Shown one piece after another: positions 16,265 to 25,195 of a DNA stretch of 55,312 bases; the stretch's first letter is position 1; each line of letters opens with the position of its first letter. The stretch spans positions 1-55,312 of the forward strand of contig JAHBYZ010000019.1 in the NCBI GenBank assembly GCA_019635695.1. Reading direction: 5' to 3'. A program made the translations under genes and the position numbers. This DNA is from Rhizobiaceae bacterium. GTDB lineage: Bacteria > Pseudomonadota > Alphaproteobacteria > Rhizobiales > Rhizobiaceae. Under the pieces are notes generated by a model, which saw nothing but the letters and a program-made list of their open reading frames with translations, had not been told where the DNA came from and searched no databases.

Positions 16265-17002
16265 CTAGGTGAACGATCGCACGAGGCTGCCGACGAGCAG
16301 GTTCCAGCCGTCGATCAGCACGAAGAACAATATCTTGAACGGCAGCGAGACGACGGTGGGCGGCAGCATCATCATGCCCATCGACATCGTAACGGTGGCG
16401 ACGATCAGGTCGATCACCAGAAACGGCAGCACGATCAGGAAGCCGATCTCGAAGCCGCGCCTGATCTCGGAGATCATAAAGGCAGGCACGAGAACGCGCA
16501 GCTCGGCGTTGTCGATGTTGCTGACCTGCTGGCCGCGCTCGCGGGCAAGGTCGGCGAACAGTTCGTAGTCCTGCGGGCGCACATTGGCGGCCATGAAGTC
16601 GCGGAACGGATCGGAGATGCGCGGCAGCGCCTGCTCTTCGGTGATCTCGTTCTGCATCAGCGGCTGCACGCCCTCGTTCCACGCGCGGTCGAAGGTCGGT
16701 CCCATCACGTAGAAGGTCATAAACAGAGCGAGGCTGACGAGGATCAGGTTGGCGGGCGTCGAAGGCAGGCCGATGCCCGAACGCAGGATCGAGAATGCAA
16801 TGATGAAACGCGTGAAGCTGGTCGCCATGATCAGCAGGCCCGGCGCCACCGAAAGCACCGTTAGCAGGCCGAAAAGCTGGATGATGGTGCCGACCGTCGA
16901 GCCGTCGGCGTTGCCGACGATCTGGTTCAGATCGATCTGCTGGGCCTGCGCGGCAGCGGTTGCGGCGAACAGGAAAAGGGCGGCTGTGGCGAGGCGCGTC
17001 AT
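16265..17002 (-). CDS. fliP: Flagellar export gate protein FliP
   Basis: FliP is the core export-gate subunit of the flagellar type III apparatus. The 245-residue form starts at the ATG at 17002, overlapping the fliL stop as ATGA; the longer frame is unrelated sequence lying in fliL. A cleavable signal (about 1-20, ending AQA) precedes four membrane segments. Conserved FliP stretches are visible, including TSFTRFIIAFSILRSGIG and SMGMMMLPPTVVSLPFK. It is the last gene of the 14-gene operon starting at 26332. FliQ is in a different operon and FliR is outside the window. Confidence 0.96.
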   Translation of the reverse strand: MTRLATAALFLFAATAAAQAQQIDLNQIVGNADGSTVGTIIQLFGLLTVLSVAPGLLIMATSFTRFIIAFSILRSGIGLPSTPANLILVSLALFMTFYVMGPTFDRAWNEGVQPLMQNEITEEQALPRISDPFRDFMAANVRPQDYELFADLARERGQQVSNIDNAELRVLVPAFMISEIRRGFEIGFLIVLPFLVIDLIVATVTMSMGMMMLPPTVVSLPFKILFFVLIDGWNLLVGSLVRSFT

Positions 17003-17526
17003 TCGAACAGCATGGTCCTGATGAGCACCTGCTTGACCTTGCCGTCGCTGCGCACGCGGGCGCGCTCGTCCAGATCGGAGCGCAGATGCTGGAATCCGCT
17101 CGGCCGCTCGATCTGGCGCGCCTTCACCGTGCGCATGTAGGCGAGGATGTCCTGGTGCACGGTCTCGGCCAGCTCGGGGTCCGGCTGCTCGGTGAACACC
17201 AAGGCCAGCTCGAGGCGCACCCACACTTCGGTCGGGTCGGCGAGGTTGGTGGTGATGGTCTCGAGCGGATAGACGCGCAGGTTTTCCGGCGCGCCGTCAT
17301 GGCCTTCGGGAGCGCCGTGGGCGTCGGGTTTGGCGTGTGCCGCAGCGGCGGCCGCTGCCGCCGCCGCTTCAGCCTCTGTCGGAGCGGATGCGCCGAGCAT
17401 GCCACCGAAGAACCAGCCCGCGCCCATCGCAGCCGCCGTCAGCACAAGCAGGACGACGAGCTGGATGATCAGCCCGGGGCCTTTCTTGACCTTGCCTTCG
17501 TCGGCAGTCGCTGCGGCCGCGGCCAT
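16999..17526 (-). CDS. fliL: Basal body-associated protein FliL
   Basis: FliL is a single-pass inner-membrane protein next to the stator that supports motor torque. The 175-residue product has a cytoplasmic N-terminus, one membrane helix (about 18-40), a ten-alanine low-complexity linker (about 55-65) and the periplasmic FliL domain (LETITTNLADPTEVWVRLEL and onward to RTMLFE). The poly-Ala tract is coded by near-identical GCC/GCG/GCA codons and may vary in length between strains. It lies between flgH and fliP, as in Caulobacter and rhizobia. Confidence 0.93.
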   Translation of the reverse strand: MAAAAATADEGKVKKGPGLIIQLVVLLVLTAAAMGAGWFFGGMLGASAPTEAEAAAAAAAAAAHAKPDAHGAPEGHDGAPENLRVYPLETITTNLADPTEVWVRLELALVFTEQPDPELAETVHQDILAYMRTVKARQIERPSGFQHLRSDLDERARVRSDGKVKQVLIRTMLFE

Positions 17527-17541
17527 CGTGTTCGTCCGCGA

Positions 17542-18261
17542 TCAGAACGGCATGACGGCGTCGAGCGCCTGCTGGCCGTAGGTCGGCATGATGCCGTCGC
17601 TGACCTTGCCGCGGCCGCCATATGAGATGCGGGCCTCTGCGATGCGGTCGTAGGCGATGGTGTTGGACGCGCCGATGTCGGACGGCCGCACGATGCCGGC
17701 AATGGTGAGGATGCGCAGCTCTTGGTTGACGCGCACTTCCTGCGAGCCGGTGATGATGAGGTTGCCGTTGGGCAGCACCTGCGAGACGACCGCGGCCACG
17801 CTCAGATTGATGCTTTCGGAACGGGCCGTGGCGCCGCTGCCGGTGCTGGCGCTGCCGGAGGTGAGGTCGCCGGACAGGTCACCCGATACGTCGATGCCGC
17901 CGAGCTGGGGCGTCGATGCCGTCAGTCCGAGACCCAGCGAGCGCTTCTGGTCGCGGGTGCGGTTCATCTGGTTCTTCAGCGAGGCCTTGTCGTTGATGGT
18001 GATCGCCACGGTGAGGATGTCGCCGACCGACAGGGCGCGCGCGTCGGTGAAGAGCTTGCTCTGCTTGTCGCTCCAGAGGGAGAAGCGCTTCACGGGCGCG
18101 GGCTGCTGCGGATAGGCGTTTATCACCTCGTGCGAGAGGCCGGTGCCGACCGGGGACATGTAGGGCGCGCGGCCGATCTCCTTTGCACTCTGGGTGCAGC
18201 CGGCGGCGAGAACGGCGACGACGGCGACGGCCGCGTTGCGGATCATGGCTTGTCCTCTCAT
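17542..18261 (-). CDS. flgH: Flagellar L-ring lipoprotein FlgH
   Basis: FlgH forms the outer-membrane L-ring. The 239-residue form starts at the ATG at 18261, which overlaps the motE stop as ATGA; MIRNAAV five codons later is a possible alternative start. A lipoprotein signal is clear, with lipobox LAAGC and lipidated Cys at residue 22. Family motifs follow: SLWSDKQSKLFTDARALSVGD, a DKASLKNQ-type segment, and the C-terminal VRPSDIGASNTIAYDRIAEA. It is transcribed with flgI (P-ring) and the flgA chaperone upstream. Confidence 0.95.
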   Translation of the reverse strand: MRGQAMIRNAAVAVVAVLAAGCTQSAKEIGRAPYMSPVGTGLSHEVINAYPQQPAPVKRFSLWSDKQSKLFTDARALSVGDILTVAITINDKASLKNQMNRTRDQKRSLGLGLTASTPQLGGIDVSGDLSGDLTSGSASTGSGATARSESINLSVAAVVSQVLPNGNLIITGSQEVRVNQELRILTIAGIVRPSDIGASNTIAYDRIAEARISYGGRGKVSDGIMPTYGQQALDAVMPF

Positions 18262-18782
18262 GTCGGGTCCTTCGGGCGCGCGGCGCTGACCATGATGCTG
18301 GTGAGCGCAGCTGCAGCCTTTGTTTCCATTTCGTTGAGAATGACGCTGGACACGCGGGCGTCGAGCTTCATCAGAATGCTGGCGGCGATCTCGGCGCGCA
18401 GTTCGGAGAGCTGGCTGGCGGCGGCGTCGGGCTTCATCTTGCGATAGATCTGCACGACGCTTTCCTCGGCGTTCTTCATGAACGCCTCGCGCCGCGACAG
18501 CCACTCCTCGTATTCGGCGCGCTTCTCCTCCAGCACGCGGATGCGGGCATCAACGTCCTGCTGGAGCTTGGCGAGTTCGGCGGCCTGCAGCGAGTAGCGG
18601 CGGTCGCGCGCCGCGTCGATGATGTTGCCGCAGAAGCGCTCGACCTCGTCGGAGGTGCGGCCGGCGAGATCGCCCGTCGACTGCGTCGACGCCGGCGCTG
18701 CGGTGAAGAGGGCGATCGCGCCGGCGGCGATCACGGAGAGGATCGTCTGGCTGAGGAGGGCGGCGGAAAGGACCTTGTTCAT
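18258..18782 (-). CDS. motE: MotE family periplasmic motility protein
   Basis: MotE is described in Sinorhizobium as a periplasmic chaperone specific for MotC. The 174-residue protein has an N-terminal signal/anchor (about 8-30) followed by a long charged coiled coil (about 60-110). A C-terminal helical part includes KMKPDAAASQLSEL, a MgtE/MotE-like signature. A single Cys near residue 51 (VERFCGNII) would fit a disulphide-linked dimer as reported for MotE. It sits between flgI and flgH; the distant motC at 8273-9583 is its expected partner. Confidence 0.85.
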   Translation of the reverse strand: MNKVLSAALLSQTILSVIAAGAIALFTAAPASTQSTGDLAGRTSDEVERFCGNIIDAARDRRYSLQAAELAKLQQDVDARIRVLEEKRAEYEEWLSRREAFMKNAEESVVQIYRKMKPDAAASQLSELRAEIAASILMKLDARVSSVILNEMETKAAAALTSIMVSAARPKDPT

Positions 18783-18790
18783 CGGCGCGC

Positions 18791-19969
18791 CTACTGGATC
18801 ACGAGTTCGGCCTGGAGCGCGCCGGCCGACTTGATGCCCTGGAGGATCGCGATGATGCCGTCCGGCTTGACGCCGAGGCGGTTGAGGCCGGCGACCAGCG
18901 TCTGCAGGTCGGGCCCATCGATGATCGCCACCTTGCTGTCGGGCCGGTTGGCGTCGATGGCCGTGAACGGCTCGACGGCGGTTTCGCCGCGGGAGAACGG
19001 ATCGGGCTGCACGACGCGCGGCATTTCGGTGATGCGCACGGTGAGCGCGCCGTGGCTGATCGCCACCCGCTGGATCTTCACATCCTGGCCGATGACGATG
19101 GTGCCGGAGCGCTCGTCGACCACGACCCGGGCGGGAGCGTCGGTGCTGACGGGGAGGTTTTCCAGCTCGGCGAAGAAGCGGGTCGTGCTGATGCCCTTCG
19201 GCTTGTTGAGCACGACGGTGCGTGAATCCTGCTCGCCGGCGACGCGCACGCCGTAGCGGTTCATGGCGAATTCGTTGACGACATCGACGATGGTGACCGC
19301 GGTCGAGAAGTCGGGATTGCGCAGCTGCAGGGTCATCCTGTCGAGCGCGTTGAGCTTGGAATCGACCTCGCGCTCGACGATCGCGCCGTTGGGCACGCGG
19401 CCGCTGGTGGGCACGCCCTGCGTCAGCGACTCGGCCTGGCCCTGCGCGCTGAAGCCCGACACGATGACCGGTCCCTGCGCAACGGCGTAGATTTCGCCAT
19501 CGGCGGCGCGTAGCGGCGTCATCACCAGCGTGCCGCCGGCGAGCGAAGCGGCGTCGCCGAGGGAGGAAACGGAAACGTCGATACGGGTGCCGGACTCCAC
19601 GAAGGCCGGCAGGTTGGCGGTGACGATGACCGCCGCCACATTGGTCGAGCGGGCGCGGCCGCCCTCGGTCGCGATGCCGAGATTCTCCAGCATGGCGCGC
19701 ATGGACTGCTCGGTGAAGGGCGAGTTGCGCAGGCCGTCGCCGCTGCCCTGAAGGCCGATGACGAGGCCGTAACCGATCAACTGGTTGTCGCGCGCGCTCT
19801 GCAGCGAGGCGATGTCCTTGATGCGCGAAGTCGGACCGCGGCCGGGGGGCATGACGGCCGGGATCGGCACTATTCCGGGTTCCAGGTCGGCCGAAAACGT
19901 GGCGCGCACCGGCGCGACGGCGATCAGAAGGGCGAGCGCAATGCGTGCTAGCGGAGGACGCGCGATCAC
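18791..19969 (-). CDS. flgI: Flagellar P-ring protein FlgI
   Basis: FlgI builds the periplasmic P-ring around the rod. The 392-residue protein has a Sec signal (about 1-27). Conserved FlgI blocks follow: SRIKDIASLQSARDNQLIGYGL, the GDGLRNSPFTEQSM stretch, VVTANLPAFVESGTRIDV-type sequence and a C-terminal LNRLGVKPDGIIAILQGIK. (Only parts of these blocks are quoted.) It overlaps flgA by four bases (ATGA), consistent with FlgA being its assembly chaperone, and lies eight bases before motE. The length is usual. Confidence 0.96.
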   Translation of the reverse strand: MIARPPLARIALALLIAVAPVRATFSADLEPGIVPIPAVMPPGRGPTSRIKDIASLQSARDNQLIGYGLVIGLQGSGDGLRNSPFTEQSMRAMLENLGIATEGGRARSTNVAAVIVTANLPAFVESGTRIDVSVSSLGDAASLAGGTLVMTPLRAADGEIYAVAQGPVIVSGFSAQGQAESLTQGVPTSGRVPNGAIVEREVDSKLNALDRMTLQLRNPDFSTAVTIVDVVNEFAMNRYGVRVAGEQDSRTVVLNKPKGISTTRFFAELENLPVSTDAPARVVVDERSGTIVIGQDVKIQRVAISHGALTVRITEMPRVVQPDPFSRGETAVEPFTAIDANRPDSKVAIIDGPDLQTLVAGLNRLGVKPDGIIAILQGIKSAGALQAELVIQ

Positions 19970-20424
19970 GACTCGCCCACCCTGATCGTGCCGTCTTCCA
20001 TGACCGTTCCGGTCAAGGTCGCGCCGCTGTCGGCATTGCGCACGCGGATGACCTCGCCGACGACGCCGGGCTGCAGCGGCACGCCCTTGACGGTGATCTC
20101 CAGCCCGCCGGTGACGAGCATCACCGTGACCGGCTTGCCGGCCTCGACCGTGTAGGCGTCGCGCAGGTAGCCGAGCGGAATCAGCCGGCCGGGCAGCAAG
20201 GTGCGGCGGGCGACCTTGCCCGCGACCTCGCCCTTGGCGAAGGCGACGTCGGGCACCGACGAGCGGCTTCGGCGCAGCTCGACCTCGGAAACGAGGTCGG
20301 AGGTGATGATCTCGTTGGGATAGATGACACGCTTCGGCACCACGACCATGCCCTCGGCAAGCGCCGGCGACGCGGCGCCGAAGACGATTGCGGCGAGCAG
20401 GGGAAGAGCGAAGCGCGCCAGCAT
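19966..20424 (-). CDS. flgA: P-ring assembly chaperone FlgA
   Basis: FlgA is a periplasmic chaperone for FlgI ring assembly. The 152-residue product has a Sec signal (about 1-23, ending PALA) and a SAF/ChapFlgA domain (VVVPKRVIYPNEIITSD, LPGRLIPLGYLRDA, and the C-terminal LTGTVMEDGTIRV). It is shorter than the enterobacterial form because only the SAF-like and C-terminal part is present, as in other rhizobia. It is coupled to flgI by a four-base overlap and starts two bases after flgG. Confidence 0.93.
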   Translation of the reverse strand: MLARFALPLLAAIVFGAASPALAEGMVVVPKRVIYPNEIITSDLVSEVELRRSRSSVPDVAFAKGEVAGKVARRTLLPGRLIPLGYLRDAYTVEAGKPVTVMLVTGGLEITVKGVPLQPGVVGEVIRVRNADSGATLTGTVMEDGTIRVGES

Positions 20425-20426
20425 GG

Positions 20427-21215
20427 TCAGCGCATCCCCTGCGAGACGGTGGCGGACATCTCGTCGGCGGTCTTGATGACCTTGGAATTCATCTCGTAGG
20501 CGCGCTGCGCCGAGATCAGCTCGGTGATCTCCTTCACCGGGTCGACGTTGGAGGCTTCCAGATAGCCCTGCTGGATGGTCGCGAAGCCTGGATCGCCGGG
20601 CACGCCGAGGATTGCGGGACCGGAGGCCGGCGTTTCGATGAAGAGGTTGTCGCCCATCGGCTCCAGGCCGGCCTCGTTGGAGAAGTTGGCGAGGGTGAAC
20701 TGGCCGAGCTCCTGCAACTCCTGCTGGTCGGCGAAGCGGGCGAAGACCTGGCCGCTCTTGTTGACGATGACCTCGACCGTGTTCTCCGGCACGACGATCT
20801 CGGGCATTACGTTGAAGCCGTCGACGGTGACGAGCTGGCCGTTGGCGTTGGTGTTGAAGGCGCCGGCGCGCGCATACATCTGCTCGCCGTTGGCGCCCTC
20901 GATCTGGAACCAGCCGTTGCCGACAAGCGCGAGGTCGAGCTTGTTGCCGGTCGAGATCAGGGAGCCCTGCGTGTGCAGGTTGCGGACAGCGACCGTCTTG
21001 ACGCCGAGCCCGACCATGGCGCCCTCGGGCACGACGGCGGCGTTGGCGCGGTTGGGCACGCCCTGAAGCCGCTCGGCCTGGTAGAGCAGGTCGGAGAATT
21101 CGGCGCGCGCGCGCTTGAAGCCCGTGGTGTTGATGTTCGCGATGTTGTTCGCGATCACCTCGAGGTTGAGCTGCTGGGCGTTCATGCCCGTGGCGGCGAT
21201 GGCAAGCGCTCTCAT
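20427..21215 (-). CDS. flgG: Distal rod protein FlgG
   Basis: FlgG forms the distal rod. The 262-residue product starts [20 protein letters not shown], followed by [12 protein letters not shown] at about residues 24-35, the typical rod signature. It ends with the axial C-terminus ([18 protein letters not shown], then QRAYEMNSK). This is the expected full length for FlgG (about 260). It follows fliE after 27 bases and precedes flgA. It lacks a Sec signal, as expected for type III export. Confidence 0.96.
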   Translation of the reverse strand: MRALAIAATGMNAQQLNLEVIANNIANINTTGFKRARAEFSDLLYQAERLQGVPNRANAAVVPEGAMVGLGVKTVAVRNLHTQGSLISTGNKLDLALVGNGWFQIEGANGEQMYARAGAFNTNANGQLVTVDGFNVMPEIVVPENTVEVIVNKSGQVFARFADQQELQELGQFTLANFSNEAGLEPMGDNLFIETPASGPAILGVPGDPGFATIQQGYLEASNVDPVKEITELISAQRAYEMNSKVIKTADEMSATVSQGMR

Positions 21216-21242
21216 GGCTTTACTCCACTTGGTCCGCGGCGA

Positions 21243-21566
21243 TCAGATCGCCATGCGGCTTACTTCGAGGTAGGACGAGACGATCTTGTCGCGGATGGCG
21301 ATCGCGGCCTGCAGGGACTGTTCCGCCGACATGACGGCATCGACCACTTCGCGGGTGTCAGCCTTGCCCTGCAGCGCGTCGAACGAGATCTTTTCAGAGG
21401 TGCGCAGGCGCTCGATCGTGTTGGTCGCGCCGTCGCTCACGAGGTCCGCGAACGAACCGGGCGACGCTGCGCCTCCGGCTGCAGCGCCGGCGGCGCCGGC
21501 CGCCGACCCGATGCCGTCGAGCAGCGAACCAAGGCCGTTGATGGCCGAAAGCGGATTGATGATCAT
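21243..21566 (-). CDS. fliE: MS-ring/rod junction protein FliE
   Basis: FliE joins the MS-ring to the rod. The 107-residue protein has a Gly/Ala-rich N-terminus and the FliE C-terminal helices ([44 protein letters not shown]). It overlaps flgC by four bases and precedes flgG by 27 bases, forming the flgB-flgC-fliE-flgG rod set in assembly order. Confidence 0.95.
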   Translation of the reverse strand: MIINPLSAINGLGSLLDGIGSAAGAAGAAAGGAASPGSFADLVSDGATNTIERLRTSEKISFDALQGKADTREVVDAVMSAEQSLQAAIAIRDKIVSSYLEVSRMAI

Positions 21567-21979
21567 TGCGACCTCAGCAGATCAATGGTCATGGAGACGA
21601 TGTCGCGCGCCTGCTTGATGGTGTTCAGGTTGGCCTCGTAGCCGCGCACGGCCTCGCGCATGTCGGACATCTCGACGAGGATGTTGACGTTCGGCAGCTT
21701 GACGTAACCGGCGGCGTCGGCCGCCTCGTGGCCGGGATTGTATTCGACCGGGAAGTCGCTGCGGTCGCGGGCAATCTGCTGCACCTGCACCGAATTGGCA
21801 CCGGTCGCGCGGTCGAGTTCGGCTGCGAAGGTGATGGTCTTGCGGCGATAGGCGTCGGCGCCCGGAGCGTTGCCGGTCGACTGCGCGTTGGCGAGGTTTT
21901 CCGAGACGATGCGCAGGCGCTCCGACTGCGCGGCGAGGCCCGACGCGCCGACCTTGAGAGCGGTTGTCAGCGGATCCAT
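21563..21979 (-). CDS. flgC: Proximal rod protein FlgC
   Basis: FlgC is a proximal rod subunit. The 138-residue form starts at the ATG at 21979 ([18 protein letters not shown]), two bases after the flgB stop; the open frame continues upstream through flgB but is not FlgC-like. Rod motifs are [10 protein letters not shown] at about residues 26-35 and the C-terminal [20 protein letters not shown]. Its length matches FlgC (about 135-140). Confidence 0.96.
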   Translation of the reverse strand: MDPLTTALKVGASGLAAQSERLRIVSENLANAQSTGNAPGADAYRRKTITFAAELDRATGANSVQVQQIARDRSDFPVEYNPGHEAADAAGYVKLPNVNILVEMSDMREAVRGYEANLNTIKQARDIVSMTIDLLRSQ

Positions 21980-21981
21980 TG

Positions 21982-22365
21982 TCAGGCCCTCGTCGTCATC
22001 ATCAGCATGCGGTGGAATGATTTCACGATCGCGGTGTTGAGCTCGAAGCCGCGACGCACCTCGCCCGACTTCATCATCTCCTCTTCCAGCGTGACCGTGT
22101 TCTTCGACGGCATTTCGGGGCCGCTCGGCTCGATCTCGCTGACCTGAAAGGCGGCTTCGCCGCCGCCCGGTCCGCTCAGATGCTGCGGATTGGTCGAGAC
22201 GAGCGTTACGGCGCGGTTGTCGAGCAGGCGCTCGAAGGGCTGCACGTCGACGGCCTTGTAGCCGGGGGTGTTGGCATTGGCGATGTTGCCCGAGACGGCC
22301 GACTGGCGCACCGACAGCCATTTCGCCTGCTGTGACGCAAGATCGAACAGGGTGACGGGCTGCAT
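21982..22365 (-). CDS. flgB: Proximal rod protein FlgB
   Basis: FlgB is the most proximal rod subunit. The 127-residue form starts at the ATG at 22365 ([18 protein letters not shown]), chosen because the rod N-terminal helix begins here; an upstream in-frame start adds 18 unrelated residues. [14 protein letters not shown] at about residues 27-40 is the rod signature, and the C-terminus carries the [15 protein letters not shown] helix. A 99-base gap separates it from the upstream membrane-protein gene, the largest gap within this operon. Confidence 0.95.
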   Translation of the reverse strand: MQPVTLFDLASQQAKWLSVRQSAVSGNIANANTPGYKAVDVQPFERLLDNRAVTLVSTNPQHLSGPGGGEAAFQVSEIEPSGPEMPSKNTVTLEEEMMKSGEVRRGFELNTAIVKSFHRMLMMTTRA

Positions 22366-22464
22366 CGCGCGGCAATTCCTCTGGCAAGGTTGCCGGAGGG
22401 TAGGGCGCGCGGCTTGCACGAAGCTTGTGACGGAATTCCCGTCGGGCGGTTTGCGGGTCGCCGC

Positions 22465-23055
22465 CTAGTTGGTCGGGACGATGACCTGACCGCCGTCGGT
22501 GACGACGACCAACTTTCCGTCGCGGCGCTCGATCGACGCGATCTTGCTCGTGTCGGGCAGCCGCGAGCCGACGCGCGCCAGCCAGATGCCGCCGTCGTCG
22601 GCGACCATCACGCGGCCGTTTTCAATGTGCACGATCTCGAAGCGCGCGGCCGGCTTCTCGGCGCCGGGGAAGGGTTGCTGCGCCACCGGCACGGATCCTG
22701 TGGGATTGTCGTCGGTACGCACGTTGCCCGTGGAAAAGCGGTCGACCTCGAGCAGCGGTATGAGGCCGCGTTCGGTGGGGCGCTCGACCAGCTCCGTCGG
22801 GAAAGGCAGATCGGCGGGCATGCGCCCGGCGGGGCCGCCTTCGCCGTTGCCCTCGAAACGCATCGCGCGGATGCCGAACTGGTCCTGATTGAAGAATACG
22901 TACCACGGGAAGATCGCGGCGGTGAGGCCGAGGGTGATGCCGAGCGCGGCAAGCGTTATGTCGCCGCGGCGCTCCTCGGACGTGCCGGAGCCGCCCGTCC
23001 AGCGACCGACGAGCCGACGGAAGCGGCCTTGCTGGGGCGGCACTATGCTAGGCAT
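22465..23055 (-). CDS. Flagellar-locus single-pass membrane protein, unknown function
   Basis: This 196-residue protein is not assigned to a named family. It has a basic, Pro/Gly-rich cytoplasmic N-terminus (1-31), one strongly hydrophobic helix (about 33-55, ending IFPWYVFF) and a periplasmic region with an acidic/Pro-rich middle. A beta-rich C-terminal part (about 140-196) alternates [12 protein letters not shown] and [12 protein letters not shown], like two copies of a short beta motif. It overlaps fliI by eight bases and precedes flgB, so co-expression with the basal body is near certain. A basal-body accessory role is inferred only from position. Confidence 0.8.
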   Translation of the reverse strand: MPSIVPPQQGRFRRLVGRWTGGSGTSEERRGDITLAALGITLGLTAAIFPWYVFFNQDQFGIRAMRFEGNGEGGPAGRMPADLPFPTELVERPTERGLIPLLEVDRFSTGNVRTDDNPTGSVPVAQQPFPGAEKPAARFEIVHIENGRVMVADDGGIWLARVGSRLPDTSKIASIERRDGKLVVVTDGGQVIVPTN

Positions 23056-24463
23056 TCTTGCCCCTCAGGTGTTTGGCGAGGTCGGCGAACGGATCGGCCG
23101 ACGGGCCGTCGGCCGGGCTCTGGATCAACGCCTCGTAGATCGATGGCACCTGCCGCACGGCGTGGTCGAGTTCGGGATCCGCGCCCGGCTGATAGGCCCC
23201 GAGCAGGCGGATATCGCGGGTGTCCTCGAAGCGCGAGATCATCGACTTGAGTTTGGTGGCGAGGATGCGCTCGTCGTCGCGCCAGGCACGGTTGGCCAGC
23301 CGAGAGATGGAGGCCAGCGGGTTCACCGCCGGGAAGCGGCCCTGCTCGCCGATGGCGCGGTCGAGCACGATGTGGCCGTCGATGATGCCGCGCACGCTGT
23401 CGGCCACGGGGTCGTTGTGGTCGTCACCGTCGATCAGCACCGAAAGCAGCGCGGTGATCGAACCGGCGCCGCCGGCGCCGGGGCCGGCGCGCTCCAGCAG
23501 GCGCGGCAGGTCGGTGAAGACGGAGGCCGGGTAGCCGCGCGCCACGGGCGGCTCGCCGCTGCCTGTGGCGACCTCGCGCAGCGCGTGCGCCAGCCGGGTG
23601 ATCGAATCGACGATCAAGAGCACGCGGTCGCCCTTGTCGCGGAAATATTCGGCGACGCGCATGGCGGTGTCGGAGGCGCGGCGGCGCATCATGGCGCTTT
23701 CGTCGCTGGTGGCGACGACGGCGACGGTCTTGGCCATCGTCTTTACGCCGATCGTGTCTTCCAGGAATTCGCGCACCTCGCGGCCGCGTTCGCCGACCAG
23801 CGCCACCACGACGGTATCGAACGCGTCGGCGGCCGCGAGCATGGCGAGCAGCGTCGACTTGCCGACGCCGGAGCCGGCGAAGACCCCCATGCGCTGGCCG
23901 TAGCACAGCGGGGTGAAGATATCGATGACGCGCACGCCTGTGCGGAACGCCGTCTCGACGCGCTGGCGCGCGAGCGGGGAGGGGATGCCGGCGGCGTCGC
24001 CGCCCGGCCCGTTGTGCACCGGCCCCTTGCCGTCGATGGGCCGGCCGGTGGCGTTGAGCACGCGGCCGCGCCAGCCGTCCTGCGGCTCGATCGTCAACGG
24101 CCCGCGGATGAACACCTCCTGGTTGATGAAGGCGTCCTCGCCGCGGTCGTAGGGAGCGACGATGACGGTGTCGGGTGCGATGCGCACCACCTCGCCGGTG
24201 CGCGCGCCGCGCGCGGAACGCAGTTCGACCAGATCGCCCAGGCGCGCCTGCTCCGACAGGCCGCGCACCGTGATGTGACTTGCCATCACCTCGCAGACAC
24301 GGCCGCCGCGGCGCAGCAGCGCGCCCGGACGGCGGATGTCGAACCAGGCCTGCTCCAGCAGTTTGAGCGGATCGGGTGGCGGGGGTGGCGGCACGGCCGC
24401 TGCGGCCTTCGCGGCCTTGTCCATTGCGCGCCGGTCCGGCTTCGTCGCTGCGGCGGGCGGCAT
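23048..24463 (-). CDS. fliI: Flagellum-specific ATPase FliI
   Basis: FliI is the hexameric ATPase that energises type III export and is regulated by FliH. The 471-residue protein has the Walker A motif GSGVGKST at residues 197-204. A Walker B region (RVLLIVDSITRLAHALR) and other conserved stretches (LVGERGREVREF, ARGYPASVFTDLPRLLERAG) follow. A Pro/Ala-rich extension (about 1-30) precedes the beta-barrel domain, making it slightly longer than usual. It overlaps the downstream membrane-protein gene by eight bases and follows flgF by three. The best FliH candidate is remote, at 10929-11573. Confidence 0.96.
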   Translation of the reverse strand: MPPAAATKPDRRAMDKAAKAAAAVPPPPPPDPLKLLEQAWFDIRRPGALLRRGGRVCEVMASHITVRGLSEQARLGDLVELRSARGARTGEVVRIAPDTVIVAPYDRGEDAFINQEVFIRGPLTIEPQDGWRGRVLNATGRPIDGKGPVHNGPGGDAAGIPSPLARQRVETAFRTGVRVIDIFTPLCYGQRMGVFAGSGVGKSTLLAMLAAADAFDTVVVALVGERGREVREFLEDTIGVKTMAKTVAVVATSDESAMMRRRASDTAMRVAEYFRDKGDRVLLIVDSITRLAHALREVATGSGEPPVARGYPASVFTDLPRLLERAGPGAGGAGSITALLSVLIDGDDHNDPVADSVRGIIDGHIVLDRAIGEQGRFPAVNPLASISRLANRAWRDDERILATKLKSMISRFEDTRDIRLLGAYQPGADPELDHAVRQVPSIYEALIQSPADGPSADPFADLAKHLRGKNA

Positions 24464-24466
24464 GGA

Positions 24467-25192
24467 TTAGCTCGGGCTGCCGAGGGTGTTGATGGCCTGA
24501 CCCAGCGCGGTCTCGCTGTCGCGCATCAACGCGGTGATATTGTCGAATGCGCGCTGCACCTGGATCAGGCGCATCATCTCCTGCACGGCGTTGACGTTTG
24601 AATCTTCGACGAAACCCTGCGCGACGCCGATGTTCTGGCGGTCGACGATGGGCTCGGGCCGCCCGACCGGGATGATGCCGCTGTTGCCGTAACGCTGGAA
24701 GTCGGTGCCCGGCTGGAATTCGTAGAGACCGAGCGCGCCGGCGAGATTGTCGCCCTGTCGCAGCGTGCCGTCGGCGCCGGCCTTCGGCGGCCCGCCTTCG
24801 GGATTGAGCTGGATCGGCGCCCCGCCGGCGTCGAGCACCGGGTAGCCCTGCAATGTGACCAGCTCGCCGGTGGACAGCATGGTGAAGCGGCCGTCGCGGG
24901 TCATCACCGTGCCGACGGGCGTTTCGATGGCGAACCAGGCGTCGCCCTGCACGGCGAAGTCGAAGGGGTTGCCGGTCTCGCGTACCGGCCCGCCCTGGTC
25001 GGGCATGAAGGTGGTGCCGGGCGACACAAAATCCACCGACGATGCAGTGAGACCGGTGAGCACGTCCTCGAACTTCACGCCGGTACGGCGGAAGCCGACC
25101 GTCGTGGCGTTCGCCATGTTGTCGGCGATGGTGGAGAGGCGCTTCTCCAGCGCGATCTGGGATGACAGGGCGACGTAAAGGCCGTTTTCCAC
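24467..25192 (-). CDS. flgF: Proximal rod protein FlgF
   Basis: FlgF is a rod protein related to FlgG. The 241-residue product carries the rod N-terminal signature (SQIALEKRLSTIADNMANAT, then VGFRRTGVKFED) and the axial C-terminus (GFVEDSNVNAVQEMMRLIQ, then a helix to TLGSPS). The length matches rhizobial FlgF (about 240). It lies three bases after the DUF1217 gene and three before fliI, separate from the flgBC-fliE-flgG rod block, the same arrangement found in Sinorhizobium. Confidence 0.95.
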   Translation of the reverse strand: MENGLYVALSSQIALEKRLSTIADNMANATTVGFRRTGVKFEDVLTGLTASSVDFVSPGTTFMPDQGGPVRETGNPFDFAVQGDAWFAIETPVGTVMTRDGRFTMLSTGELVTLQGYPVLDAGGAPIQLNPEGGPPKAGADGTLRQGDNLAGALGLYEFQPGTDFQRYGNSGIIPVGRPEPIVDRQNIGVAQGFVEDSNVNAVQEMMRLIQVQRAFDNITALMRDSETALGQAINTLGSPS

Positions 25193-25195
25193 GCG

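Noticed and set aside
16196..16864. A plus-strand coding gene after the TTGACA/GATAAT promoter
   Set aside because: The frame is His/Asp/Gln-rich, opposite fliP, with no ribosome site. A non-coding transcript is more likely.
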